Assembly: GCA_006937955.1 (NCBI GenBank)
Contig: SSNP01000352.1
Location: forward strand, 176,368 to 240,367
DNA from: Pachypanchax playfairii
Lineage: Eukaryota; Chordata; Actinopteri; Cyprinodontiformes; Aplocheilidae
Direction: 5' to 3'
DNA: 64,000 nucleotides
The translations under genes were made by a program, and so were the position numbers. Below the pieces are notes generated by a model. That model searched no databases. It saw nothing but the letters and a program-made list of their open reading frames with translations, and was not told the DNA's origin. Within the stretch, counting starts at the first letter, position 1; each line of letters starts with the position of its first letter. Positions 50,581-63,375 of the stretch are shown here, piece by piece.

Positions 50581-52774
50581 GATATTACGCAGATATCTCC
50601 GTGGGGAGAAAGAGAGGATGATCAGCAGCGTTTGGAATGAAGCAGTTTAAAGTGATGGCGTTGCGCAACATAGTTAGATTTTCAGTAACAGAATAATCTA
50701 ATAAATTACTATTTCCAACATTACAACACGATTAACGTTAGTGAACGTAAAATGCAGTGCGTTACTATAAATTGGAACTATGTAACGTGACTAAACACAC
50801 GTTAAAAATTATTGTATGGAGGCTGGGCACACAGAGAAACTTGCTGGTCAGTATAGCCTAGTGGTAGAGATTATACCTTTTGTTCAGAGGATCGGGGTTT
50901 GGTGCTGCCAGGATATACGTGTAATTAGAATCAGTTTTATTTGGATAATAGAAGGAATTTGTTTGTTTTTTAGTAATGCTGTCCATTACTTTCTCAGTTA
51001 ACTAGTTACTTTTTTGTAGAGTAGTTCAGTTTCTAACTCAATTACTTTTTGGAACAAGTGGGTAACTATTGCTTGATATTTATTAAACAAAAAGGAAAGC
51101 AACTTAGAAAAGCTGAGGATGAAAAATTAGTTCCATCCTGGCTGCTTCTATAGAATTGAGGAGGGAAAGTAGTAGCCTGCTACTGTCGATTAGATGGACT
51201 GATTAATTGATCTTCATCACCTTCATCCTGCATAAAAGCAGGAGTTAGGCAGTTTGCTGGTCTGATGCAAACTGCCCTCTTTCATGTGTTAACCCCCCTT
51301 CTTGGTGGGACAGACATCAAGAGTTGTTGTAGCTTATCAATCAGAGAAGGGGCATTTTCAAACAGGTAGAAGTCAATCATTCTGCAATGAGAAATACCTA
51401 TTCATCAAAAGTGGAAAAACAATTAGGACAGCTACCAAACTTTCCAAGACAAAGATGTTCAACATATTCACCTAAAGGTCAAAGATCAGACTGTTTAACA
51501 GTTAAATGACAAGTGGAAGTGAATGGAATTGTAGATTAGGATTTAAAATAAAAAAAATATATTGTAGAAACTCAGTGTTTCATCAGGGAGCCATTGTATA
51601 TAGGGTTCTCTCTAAAATAGATTTAAAAAAAGCACTACTCCAACAAGCTGCCGCCATATTTAGTGCTATTCTAGAATGTAATTCAGGTAACTCTGTGATT
51701 ACTGGCAACTTTTTTTTTTTTCATTTTTAATTCTGAGTTTCTTCCTTGTTTTCTTTTTATCAGTTTTTTTGTTGAATAGTTTTTTTTCTAGTTTTAATGC
51801 TGTGCTGATTGAGGGATTTCTGCTTTGTTTGGCCATTTTATGCCACTTATTATAGTGTGTAACCATAGCAACAAGAGATCTGTTTACATGAAGGAGAAAC
51901 TGATGACCCCTACCCTGTCCTATATAGCAGTAAAGTAATTGGAATCGTTGTCTGGGTGCAACAAAAAGCTTGACAGATACTGTGCATATAGCATTTGCTG
52001 AAATGTCCTCATTGTTATTTCTTGTTATCTTATGGAGTTTATAATTTTATTTCAGTGTTATGTTAGTTTTATACAGCTGTAATGGATCAGTAGGCATGGG
52101 GTAAAAAGAGGAAAGAAAAAAGAACAGAAGAAAGAAGAAGAGAATAAGATGGGAGAGAAAGGAAACACTGCTTCATTGCCCACGGAAAAGAACATAGAAA
52201 CTATAGCATATACCAAAATATGTAAATAAAACAATGATAGTGTCACAAATAAAACACACGAGTAACAACATACACTGATTAACACACAGGATATCCAAGG
52301 CTCACCCAGTCCCTGGAGGACTACAAGGATAACCATGGCCCCCACCCAGATGAGATCAGCAGTGACCCCCAGGATGAGTGTCCTGCAACCATAGTACAGT
52401 ACTTCTTCTGATAGTGTATATAAATACACATTTTTAAAACATCAGAATCTATGTTTTATAAATCATCCTTTTTTTGTAATTTAAAAGTTCTGATCACAAT
52501 GACCCATACAAACAGTAGTGAACACCCCATGAAGGATTTTTATTTATTCTTCCAACAGCCTCCTCAACACAGCCTTAAAAGAATCCAATCATTGGCAGAT
52601 TGATGGTCTTGTCCAAGATTTTCAATAAACTCACCATGAAAACACTACGTGTAGCACTACTATATGTGAGTGCTGCTGGTCCGAGAATTCGATGATATGA
52701 GTTATAGTGTGAGCTCAGTTTCAGGGAACATAGTAAGGGAACAGATCCTCTGTTCCACAGGCAGAGACAAACTG
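50581..52774. other. Intergenic repeats without identifiable gene
   Basis: 50840-50920 has tRNA-like phrases (TAGCCTAGTGGTAGAGATTA and GATCGGGGTTTGGTGC), perhaps a SINE head. 50980-51075 contains CAGTTAACTAGTTACTTTTT, a common fish repeat. 52060-52430 on the minus strand is open but low-complexity. Nothing host-like is seen. Confidence 0.4.
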
Positions 52775-53204
52775 GAAATCTCCAGATCTCAACCCCATAG
52801 AAAATCTCTGGAGGGAGTTGAAAGTCCGCGTTGCCCAGCGTCAGCCCCAAAACATCACTGCTCTAGAGGAGATCTGCATGGAGGAATGGGCCAAAATACC
52901 AGCAACAGTGTGTGAAAACCTTGTGAAGACTTACAGAAAACGTTTGACCTCTGTCATTGCCAACAAAGGCTATATAACAAAGTATTGAGATTAACTTTTG
53001 TTATTGACCAAATACTTATTTTCCACCATAATTTGCAAATAAATTCTTTAAAAATCAGACAATGTGATTTTCTGGATTTTTTTTCCTCATTTTGTCTCTC
53101 ATAGTTGAGGTATACCTATGATGAAAATTACAGGCCTCTCTGATCTTTTTAAGTGGGAGAACTTACACAATTGGTGGCTGACTAAATACTTTTTTGCCCC
53201 ACTG
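52775..53204 (+). mobile_element. Tc1-like fragment, copy C (3' part only)
   Basis: Starts within the transposase at the SPDLNPIENLWRELK motif, runs to NKGYITKY and stop (52986), then the complete right inverted repeat to ...CCCCACTG and TA. Same family as copies A and B. Left part missing. Confidence 0.9.
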
Positions 53205-53206
53205 TA

Positions 53207-54869
53207 TTGCTCCAACTACAATTGACATCTACAGCTGCTATACAATAAAGAACAAAAGAAGCTGAAAATGGTTTGTACCTTCATTTTGCAAGAGTTTTTA
53301 TGACAAAACTGAACATTTTGCCATACACGTCTCGCATTTTAGTTAACTCCTCCTACAGATTTTCACTGATCTACACCAAACTAGGTCAGTATGTGCTTTA
53401 GGGTAACAAAAGTTGCTAAAGAACTTTACAGATTCTCCTTAATTTGGGTGTGGCTTAACCTCCAACTTCACCTTCAAGCCAAAAAACGTATAAAAATTTA
53501 AACTCTTATAATTTCCGGAATATTTCTCAGATGTAAATGAAAATGTATGTGGATGATCATAGTGTGGTCCTGAACAAAACTGTGCATTGGCAATGTGGGA
53601 TAACTTTAGCTCCGCCCACTGAGAACCGGAAGTGTCATGTTTTACTCTTTGGGGTCATACTCTGGCCTCCATCAACAAATCTACAACGACCAGGCTCAGG
53701 AAACAGCCAATGAGTAGATCTAATATGGTTTAAAATTTCAGGGGTCTAGCATTTAAGGCGTTGCCACAGCGCCACTTCAAAGTTTGACATCTCGCCATCA
53801 ACATTCACATTTCTTGCTGTAAAATCAACATGCATGGCGTCCCCTTTCTCCTCATTTTTTGCCTTTAAATTGCAAGCCCCGTCCACTGCTTTTATAGACA
53901 GTCATGAAATTTGGTACACTCGTGTATCCTTTCAGGACCTTCAAAAAAGTCTCTTGAACCCATGTCCTAACTATCACAGGAATTCGGCCATCTTGAAAAA
54001 ACTGTCCATTTTTGGATATTTCACACCTGTGAGATTTGAACCATCTACTCCAACATGGATCACCATCAACACTTGTCAGTACAGTCTTAAGGCATGTATG
54101 ATTAGGTCATTAAAAATGATTATTTTAGCTTACGAATTGGGGGCGTGACTTAACTTTAAACTTTACCTTTAAGCCAAGTCAAACAAGCTGTTATAACTCC
54201 CTGATAATTTCACTGATGTTGTGCTGAAATTCTTTACCCCTGTGTGGTACCAAACCACGAACAACATAAACCTCGTCCTCAGCACTGCATGTTCTTTTTA
54301 TCCCCGGGTCGACCTGAAAACACTGGACAAATTTCACACCAGAGACCAGAATTCAGTTGGCGTCTGGGACACAGAGGAAGTCTCTCTGCCCACAAATCTC
54401 TCTCAGAGCCGCCATTTATTAACACCAAGATCAACACATGTACATCCTTTTAAGGCTCTGCCTCTGAGCCTCTAACACACTGTCATTCGTAAATCATGTT
54501 GTCTAAACATTCCCCTTTCTACTGAATGTGGTGCATTCCTGTTTAGTTTAAGCTCCCAGAGTCTGCAAAGTCCTTCCAAATAAGGTATCATCTCCTCAGT
54601 CCTCGGCTTTCAGTGTTCTTCATGGTCTCCTGAATGCAGACAGTTTTATTCTTCAAATAAGGATAAGCTTCAAGCAGGTTAATATTGCACTAGTAAATAC
54701 TTAGCAATTAAATATTATCACACCACACAGATTGGTACCAAAATGCATACAAAGGACCACAGTGACTTCCTAAACAAAACTATATGGTCATACAGTATCT
54801 TGTGATAACTTTTTCTTTCACCTGTTTACATCATTTTCTCTGATGCTCCTCACTTAAATAATGACTGAA
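53207..54869. other. Intergenic, non-coding repeat-like DNA
   Basis: Contains recurring phrases such as ATCAACATTCACATTTCTTG and repeated themes (TTAACTTTAAACTTTACCTT at 54150; GGCTTAACCTCCAACTTCAC at 53451) suggesting decayed duplicated units of a fish repeat. No coding motif. Confidence 0.4.
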
Positions 54870-55770
54870 CATCTAATGACACTATCAAAGACAGAGTAAT
54901 AAAACATTTTCAAAATCGAAAGACATAAGCCTCCTGAAGAAATAATCTGCTCTAACCTTGCTTGAAAACAGCATCCCTGTTTAGTCTCCTGTTCAGTCTG
55001 TGGTCCAGGTCAACACTGACGCTGGGCTCATACTGCCTACGGAACAGCTTCGGTCCGGAGTCAGTGCGGTTTTTCCACAAGCTACCTCTCACATCTGCTC
55101 CAGATAGGGAGTGCGGCCAGCTCCGGTGCTGGGTGCGGAAATGGCACTCGCGAGAACAGAAGTTCACGTGGGTTATCGTTTTGTCGGGGCTTCACGCAAG
55201 AACACGTCCATTATTTAGGAAGTTTCTAGTAAATAATAGCCGTATTCGGTTGTGTGGGCTATACGACTGCTTTCTCTTGTTTTCACGTTCCTGTGGAGTA
55301 CTTTTTCATCTGTCTAAAAAGAACAGCCAAGTTACAATTGTTTGTACACTCGTTTAATTTTGAAAAAACACCGGATATTCAAGCCACACTTCCTTAATAG
55401 CTCGTCAGATTTCATCAAACTTGACGCGGTCTGGCAAAAATAAGAACCTTGCGGATTCTTTCAGTTGTGCCGTACGGCCCCTGTAACCGGACCTGCACCG
55501 CGCGGAGCTACTGTGAGCCTTCAAAAGGGATTTTAATCTTACAGAATACCTGCGGGGGCCGCACCGGACCGGATCTGGATGCAGTGTGAGGCCAGGGTCA
55601 GGTATTTATCCTCCTCCACTGCCTGCACGTCTTCTCTCATGATCGAAATGGGTTTTGGCATGTCGCTGCTCCTACTAAAACCATGAATCATCTCTTTTGT
55701 CTTGTTGACATTCAAGATAAAATTATTCTTCTCACACTATGCCACAGAGATGAACACCAATTCTGTGAAT
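54870..55770 (-). mobile_element. Rex1-like LINE fragments split by a roughly 580-bp insertion
   Basis: Minus-strand pieces: NNFILNVNKTKEMIHGFSRS and REDVQAVEEDKYL (55740-55600), then DLDHRLNRRLNRDAVFKQG (55012-54955). They are contiguous in the LINE at 20.3-20.5 kb but separated here by about 55014-55595. The insert has inverse ends (GCTGGGCTCATACTGCC and CAGTGTGAGGCCAG), so it is a small DNA element. A plus-strand SDDSAVVG codon run at 55786-55809 is another RT scrap. Confidence 0.65.
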
Positions 55771-55810
55771 TTACTTTATTTCCATCTCTGATGACTCTGC
55801 GGTTGTTGGG

Positions 55811-56377
55811 TGTATCTGAATATTTCTTTATAGGACAGGACTCTGACTTGTACTGAACATCTGACATGTATAGCGTGACAAGCAATAATGACAGCTGCTT
55901 CTGTGCTGCTGAGCACCTTGTCCTTCACACAATCCTTCAGCCTCACAACCTGTTCGTGAAGTACTTCTAGAAATAGTAAAACAGGCTTTGTTAAAACTGC
56001 TTAAATTGCATCATAGAGTATATGACACTCTAAAAAATTGCCATTTATCAACAAAATCATCTTTTGGTCCACTGGAGCACAGTTTTGCAGGCATTTCAGG
56101 GGGCGAGTGCGCATGAGGGGAAATGCTCTAGGGAGGCAGGGGCCACAGCCAGACCCCAAGGTGTGAGGGCTGCTCATCGCCGCTTGCTGCTTTATTTATT
56201 TATTTACGTTTGTGTGTGTGCATAGGTCTGCCTGTGCACCCAACAAAATATTATTTAATTATTAGTATCAATTTAGCGAAATAAAAGGATCAGTCTTGCA
56301 TCAGTCACATGACACCAGTAACCAATGACCGCCCCTGATAGCAGAGCGGTTACGGGCCGCCAGGAACAAGCTTGTAG
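55811..56377. other. Region upstream of the third gene
   Basis: No coding motif. 56200-56380 includes a TG run and GACCGCCCCTGATAGCAGAG; it may hold the promoter but no clear element is visible. Confidence 0.4.
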
Positions 56378-56461
56378 AGAAGAGAAGAGGCATTTAATGG
56401 GCAAAAAGTGCCGACTGACACAATAGTAACCAGTAAGTTAGGTAGGGACTATTGGTTAAGA

Positions 56462-59400
56462 AGGAAAGTGACCGAAGGAGAAGGCAAACGCGAATTTGTA
56501 TCGGCGTGGCTTTTCCTCGGTGGAGAGATCGGGCTGAGGGCAGACACAGATGTTGCCTTGCTGCTGTTGGATCAGTAAGTGACTTGGTTTTAAATATATT
56601 ATGAGTTATATGTTGCTGTTACATGAACTGGACATAGTACTTTATTATTTTATTTATAAAGACGGTATATGGAGCAGTACACGGCGTGAAGCGAGTGTGT
56701 ACCGTGGCAAGCAGTATATGGTGTGTCGCGAGTGTTACTCTGTGGAGACGGTGTGTAGCTGAGCTGTAGATAACATATGTTATGTTCAGGGGTGCACATA
56801 AGTGGTCCGCTGGTCCGCACACACTGCCAAAATATAAAATGCGCACCAGATGAAAAGTTGCAACACGCGTTTGCGTACATAACATTGGTTTGGCTGAGCT
56901 GCGTGAATTTTTAGGTTAATCAGAGGCGGGGTTCATTGTCAAATAAATGAAGAATCCCGTTGACTTCTTTTGTTTGACTGATATGTTTCTCAGCCAGAGC
57001 GCCGAAGTTCCAGCTGATCAGCTGATGCTGCGTCTCTCTCTGTGTGTATCAGTTTGCCAGTGTGACGGATTTTCAGTCAGTCAGATCAGTGCAGTTGACT
57101 GCAGGATTCTGCATTGCGTCAAAACTGAAAAAAATTCACTGAATAAGACAAATAGACCATCGTGGCCCCAACAGCTGACTAATAAATTTCAACACCAAAC
57201 TGTTAGATGTAGATTAAAGTGAACAATCAAACCTGTAAACAATCCAACCTGAACTCTGAAGGTTTTTTTTTTTTTTACCAGTATTTTTATATTTTACTGG
57301 TTTCTCTTAATTTTTTCAACAATTAAATGATTTTTTTTTAAACAAATATAGAGCCAGGTAAAGTAAACAGACTGAATTTGAAGCTTGACGAAACCAAAAA
57401 CAAAGCAGAGGAGCTCGGAAGGGACACAGTGAGACACATTTAAAAATGTGAGGACCAAGCAACAACACTAGGTTTTCTTCTGAGAACCAGGCCAAAAATA
57501 TTATGTGCACCCCTGGTTATGTTGTCAGTTATCACTTGCTGAGTATCGGTTGCATGTCATGCATCAATCTGCTGCGTGTGGACACTAAATTACAACTTAC
57601 ATCACTTTCATTACAGTTACGAAAAATACGCTAAGAGGCCATTGTCATCAACCCCCATAAAGATTGACGTAAACATCCGACCACCTCATCCCCCATCACT
57701 TTCCAGCAATGGCACTGAATCTCAAAGGTACAGTAGTTTGTGTCTGTGTGTCCTAAGACCAACATGCAGCTTGAATTAGTAGCTGCATAGCTCTTGTTTT
57801 GTAAATGTCCGCACGTGACATTTCTATATGGTCTTCTGCAGACCAAGTGGGTTTGCTGTCTAATCACATTAGATCCACAATTGTATTTGCACTTTTAGGG
57901 ACGATATCTTCCACATGCCCGGGGTTGGTGCTCTTCCTGATCAGGAGGATGTGATAGATGTCTTGCAGGAAAGGTAAATCAATCCATAATACCAGATGAA
58001 ATGAGGCATTATTTATTATGGTATGTTCTTTGGAAATAATGCCTGAGTTACTCATACATTGATATCACCTTTTATATGCAGCATGCACTCCCTGAGTATG
58101 GAGGACACTCATATTGTTGATGAGGATGAAGCCAACAACCTCAGGAACAGTGTGTAAGTGCTGCTGATAATGTACAGTTACCTTTGAATGCTGTATTTGT
58201 TGTATTTATAGTGTGACTTAGGCACACGCACATCAAATTTGGCCATCATTGTCAAGGAAGAATTTATGGCAGCACTGTTGTTTTGTTGACTGTACATGTG
58301 AACCAGAATATTTTTCAATATTTTTTTCTTTTCCCAATTATCTTCAATTTATATGGAATACTTACAAAAATGTGTTTTCTTTTTAGTATTGAGTGGGAGA
58401 AGGAGGGAGAAGGAGGCACCTCTGATACAGAGCCATCAAACTCAGAAGAAGATGGAAGCTCTGATGAAGACTATGTTCCCCCTCTCTGTTTGCGGTATGT
58501 TAGGTCTGCAGTGTGGCCTCGATGGCTCTAAAATAGTCAGAATATTTAATTGAACAGTAGTTATTAAAGAGTGTATGGTTTTTATATTTCTGTGTAAACT
58601 GTGTGTATGACTCATCTAATTCCATCTAATGATCTAATAATTCATCTAATGAGTGAGCTTGTACTGAGATCTAGTTACTAATACCTGTAAACCAGCTGCA
58701 TTTAGGATGAATCACACTTACACCAGTGTTTGGTTTCTGTATGTTACAGATCCCAAGTGTGGGAGGTATGGTGACAGGGGAGTAATCCACACCTTGGACA
58801 TGTGGCATGGAGCAAAAAGCTTGGCCAAGAAACTACATGCGGTAAGATTGTTATCTCCAGTACACTGTGCACTGAATGGCTGGATTGACACATGCTAATA
58901 CATACACTAATGGCGTTTTAATTTTTAACCCTTTGAGCCAGGACAGGTGAAAGGCCAAACAGAAATCCTGCAGTGGTTGAAAGACATAGTCAATCACTTC
59001 TGGTTCTGCTGTAAGGAGGCGCAGAACATGGAGCAGTTCATGGTGTGTACACTGAAATTGTTTGTATCAATATACATGAAGTTAGTGATTGGTCCCAGAC
59101 ATAACTGCAACTGATTGACTGTAACTATTACTCTATTTTTTTAAAACCACAAATAAGAACAAAACTGAAATGTGATACAGTAGCATCTAGCTAATGCACC
59201 TATTGGCCACAACATCACTAACATTTTCAGTGTCACCAAGTGGAAAAAAGAAAAGATGAGTTGTTTTCCTGGTTGCAGGGCCTATGGCGAGGTGTTCTAT
59301 ACCATGTGATCGGCCGTCATGAGAGGGCTTTTGGGAGGTGCCTTCATGAGCCACTGAATGATGAAGACCGTGAAAAGGAGTGGATCCAAACAGATTCACC

Positions 59401-60229
59401 TGCCTACATGGCACTCATTGGAGTTGTTCTGAACAAAAAGTGGCTCAAAGATGTCCCCAAATTTTTGAAGTTCAGGTAAAGGAGATGTACTTGTCCAGAA
59501 AGTACTGTGTATGTGCACACTTGGAACAGGTGAATTTTAGAAAAATATGGCTGTAACATGTTATGATATAATGCCTTTTTTTTGGGTCTGTTTTTCACAG
59601 GACGACATCTGACCTTGAGACCTTCCACAATCATATTCTAATGTATGCAGGCAAACGCTTTGCCTTCTCTCCACCTGTGTATGAAGCCAGAACTTTGCTT
59701 GCTGCATTAGACTACAACCACCACAACAGCAGACTGCCAATGTTGACCAAAGAAGGCAACAGAGTGTATGTCATACCATATTATTCTGTTTTTTCTATGC
59801 AAATACTACTTTTATTATAATACAATATATATTGATATGTGAGGTTTTGGTTTGCGCCTGTTTTCCCCCCAGATACCAGAAAATTTACAATAAGAAGTCA
59901 AGAAGATACAGCCTTTACACAGTCAAGAGCCACAAATCCTACAGCTACATCCCTGACCTACAAAGGGCAATCACACGCAGACGTTTGATGTCAGGGAAGG
60001 GAGTGCCAAGAAGGAGGACCAGCATGGAGGAAGATCCTAGAAGATTTGGCCTCCTCCCACCTGTGGAGCCACCAACAACAGAGGAGCTGCTTCAGAGCCA
60101 GGTCTCCAGAGGAGAGGTACATTAAAAAAAAAATAACAAAAAAAACAGCATTACTGTGTTTTAGAATGTGTCAATTATATCCATAACTGCTGCTAATTGC
60201 TGCAATGTCTTTTCTAGATTTTCCTCTGA
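56462..60229 (+). pseudogene. Intron-containing transposase-derived gene (DMWHGAK family), internally deleted
   Basis: Exons I place: about 56462-56574 (open from 56378; start uncertain), 57617-57727, 57899-57973, 58082-58153, 58387-58494, then 58750-58841, 58938-59042, 59279-59475, 59601-59765, 59873-60116 and 60218-60229 (stop). The N-terminal part reads REFVSAWLFLGGEIGLRADT, LLLLDHYEKYAKRP, a proline-rich linker and an acidic stretch (DTEPSNSEEDGSSDEDYVPP). The C-terminal part reads HTLDMWHGAKSLAKKLHA, LQWLKDIVNHFWFCC, LNKKWLKDVPKFLKF, LETFHNHILMYAGKRFAFSP, LAALDYNHHNS and SYSYIPDLQRAITRRRL. I recall this C-terminus from a large family of uncharacterised fish and cnidarian proteins thought to be transposase-derived (possibly Kolobok-like). 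Exon 58387-58494 ends in phase 2 but 58750 needs phase 1, so the middle exons are missing. Confidence 0.6.
56787..57515. mobile_element. Non-autonomous hAT element, 729 bp
   Basis: Ends CAGGGGTGCACATAA and its inverse (TTATGTGCACCCCTG), with an exact 8-bp duplication GTTATGTT on both sides (56779-56786, 57516-57523). 8-bp duplications and CAGGGGTG ends are hAT hallmarks. No ORF. It lies in the first intron of the transposase-derived gene. Confidence 0.9.
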
Positions 60230-60316
60230 TGAAAGGATTACGGTTCAATTTCTGCAGACCACTCCATCACTTCACATCCAGCTATAAGCTTCATGTAAAT
60301 ATTTGACAGATTGTAA

Positions 60317-60322
60317 AATAAA
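60317..60322 (+). terminator. Polyadenylation signal AATAAA of the transposase-derived gene
   Basis: Hexamer about 90 nt after the stop at 60229; a second (TAATAAAC) follows near 60329. Suggests a real transcription unit. Confidence 0.5.
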
Positions 60323-60344
60323 AAGCTAATAAACACTAGACGAC

Positions 60345-62875
60345 ATACTTTATGTTGACATTTATTTATATATTTTCAGATATTGCACTTGTCAAATTGT
60401 AAAGTGAGACAGATGTAAACAAAGTAATTGTGAATACAGCTATAAACAGCTAACAAGAAGTAAACAAAGTAAGGCTAAAATTATATATATACAGAAGGTG
60501 CAGACAATAATAAAACAAAATTGGCTGTTTCACAATAGCCCAGGGATGAAGCCTGTGTAGCTGCCAGTGGGGTCTGGAAAATTGTCCCGTATACGCCACA
60601 CACAGCAGTTTGGGATGACAACGCGTTGACCAGCCCGTAGTCTTCCATGCTGCCACAAAACAAATTGTCTGTAAGCTGCATGCCTGAATTCTCTGTTGTC
60701 CTGCCCAGGGACACGTCCTCTGCTGCGTGGCTGATAGTCAGAGCTGGCTGGACTGGAGGGGACATCGAAGCTGGGAAGCTCCTAATTTATGAAATATGTG
60801 TCAGAGCATGTCTGGTTTGTTATAAACGGGTAAATAACATATCTAAAAAAGTACAAAAATAACCCTACAATACTTTACACACATTTTTATATGAATTCAA
60901 ATATGTTGTAAGCCTATTCTTACACTCCATGTACAAGTACTATCATCAGTGGATAACTTTGTGTGATTTCATGATTTTTTATTTCGATGTCCCAAGCTGG
61001 ACACTTGCTGTAGTGGTACAATTTTACATTTCATACAGTATAGTACAATGCCTAATATAACAGCAACAAAAAATATGGATACAGTATCAGTGCAGTAATA
61101 ACAATCAAATCAATACTGCTTAGAAATATTACTCGTTGGACAGTTTTCCATAAATAAAGTCTGAAGTCACTTTCAGTCTCATGTTTTTACTCAGGAAATA
61201 TAGTTCTCATTAGATTATCCAAAGGTAAGAGACAGTTGTGGCTATGTTTTGCATTCTAAAAAAGAGAGAATTCACGTGCATGTATGCCACCCTGGTGATC
61301 ATTCACTTATCATTTACAAATTAGCAGGCACCTTGTCTCCCGTTTGTAATAAGCTATTTGCGTTTCTGCGGAAAGTAAATAAAAAATACTATAATTACCT
61401 CTTCCAAAGAGTCCATCTTTTTTCAACAGCTGTCCTTATTCAAACAGAATAGAAATGTTGTTGAATCGCGAATCACAGCGGCAGACGGATACCGGTTGGG
61501 ATCACAACGCCAGAGGGATAGCAGTTGGGGGCAGTTTGGCATACGTCATATGGAAGCGCCAGCTTCATTGTTGTAATAACGCAAAAATTCCGCTAGGGGG
61601 CGACAGAAGTTACGCACTATAGCTTTAAACTGGGTTCTATGTGCCTCTTTTTAACTTTCGGGCACCCGCCTCTTTAAAGGTCTCTGCACAGCCCTGTAAT
61701 GTGCCAATTAGTATTAAAAATAATACACCTTTCGTTGTATCTTTCTCTCTATTGGTAACTATGACTCAAAACATAAACAATTTAAACCTGATGCTATGCA
61801 GCAAAGGGAAAATAAACAGCTAATAAAAATTGCCTGAATGCTCCTAGTCAAAACTAACATATCTTGTTGTTGTTTTCAGTTTTAAATTGATCACTTTTAG
61901 TTTTTGATACAATCATTCAAACTCTGTAGTCTTTATTGAGTGATAGTTTTTTCTGTGCAACTGGGAAAGGCTGGTTGATGGCAGTTGCAATGGCTCAAAC
62001 TGCACCAACCCTGACTGTCTCTAGCTTTGCACACCAGGGAGGGCAGCAGATAAAGATGGGCCGACTATGATAATGGTGGTGGTGTTGGCAATCATAATTT
62101 GTCCACAGGCTTTAACATCAGATCCACCATTGCAGGCTCATGACCTCTGTCTAGCTTTTCTGAGGAGACTCCTGCCTGGTGAGAAAAACACAGGTCCAGT
62201 TTGGCTGTATGTTTGAACCCTGGAGCAAGGTTGTGTTTCCTGAATACATCTGTCCACACTATGTAGCCAAGTATGTGGAAGGCCTACACAATGTACTGAG
62301 ATTCTGACTTAAAATTAGATGGTGTCTTCTCCTTTTTACCTACATATATTCTTACCTATATTCTTAATTTAAACCTTTGAACCATGGGCTTAAACATTTC
62401 TATTTTGGAGGACAAAATTATTCTTGTTTCTCTGTCTCTGATAAAAACAGGTTTAAAATTTATGTTACTAATGTGTTCAAATTATCCACTAATTCACTAT
62501 ACTGTGAGTTTACTGTATTGTATTGGTGTTCCAATTTTTATTTAAAGAGGTCCTTCCATTAAAAATGTTTTTTTTTTTTTTTTTGGTAATGCTTCTTTTT
62601 ACAGTCCTCTAATTACCAGGACATTACCTGGTACTTATATAGTAACTCTTGGTGTGTTACTGGTAATTACCATGTGTATTAAGAATGTAATTACAGAGTA
62701 AGTACAGCAGATATTACTTGGAATTTACCCGATACATATATATATAAAATTATAGCATATATGGGGTAATTACCACATGTAATAAGTAGGTAAATACAGA
62801 GAAAGTATTGCCGGTTACAAAGATCCTGCGTTCCTGCAGACAGCTCACTCTGCACCTACTCAATAAATGTTTTAA
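60345..62875. other. Intergenic, no gene recognised
   Basis: Short ORFs only. 61570-61635 (GCGACAGAAGTTACGCACTA then TAGCTTTAAAC) resembles an end of a common fish DNA transposon. 62630-62810 contains several near-repeats of GGTAATTACCA-type palindromes. Confidence 0.4.
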
Positions 62876-63147
62876 AGAGCAACTAACCCCCAAATCAACT
62901 TTTTTTTGCTGATAAACTGTCTAAACGGGTGTCTAGTAGTCGTAACTACATGTCCCAGTCATTATTTTTATATTTTAGTGCATATTTGTTAAAATCTTAA
63001 CTTTAAGCCAAAAAACGTCTATGTCGCTCCCTCCTGAGGTTAAACAGTGTACTGCATTCGAATTTCGCGTCCAATTTGATGATTGGCTCTTAGGTTCTTG
63101 TTTACGTCAGCAAGATTTTGTGATGTGGCAGCTCTGCCGCTGCCGAG

Positions 63148-63230
63148 TATAAAAACGGCTCAGCCGTAGACACGCCTCGTAGCGAGTTGGAGTTGGAATA
63201 GAGAGCATTGCGAACGTCTTCGATTTTCAG
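63148..63230 (+). promoter_or_regulatory. TATA promoter and non-coding first exon
   Basis: TATAAAAA at 63148-63155, preceded by a CpG-containing GCTCTGCCGCTGCCGAG block and an inverted CCAAT (GATTGGCTC, 63081). About 75 nt downstream the sequence reaches TTTTCAG|GTTAGC, a usable donor at 63231. A palindromic ACGGCTCAGCCGT lies at 63155-63167. Confidence 0.45.
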
Positions 63231-63286
63231 GTTAGCAATTTGATAGCATAGTATTTAGTTAGCGTTATTAACTTAGATTTTAGTTT

Positions 63287-63375
63287 AGTGCTGTCAAACG
63301 ATTAAAATATTTAATCGCGATTAATCGAATTTATGTCCAAGTTAATTCGCAATTAAGCTTGATTAATCGCACATT
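63287..63375. repeat. Terminal palindromic repeat of an interspersed DNA element
   Basis: GTGCTGTCAAACGATTAAAA followed by TTTAATCGCGATTAATCGA, a motif I recognise as the end of a widespread vertebrate DNA transposon (hAT-type by my recollection). The rest of 63380-64000 is unassigned. Confidence 0.5.

Noticed and set aside
52058..52429. 123-aa minus-strand hydrophobic ORF
   Set aside because: Low-complexity reading of AT/GA-rich DNA; no start context, no partner exons, no recognised family.
54221..54475. Short overlapping ORFs
   Set aside because: No conserved motif, no splice context, within repeat-like DNA.
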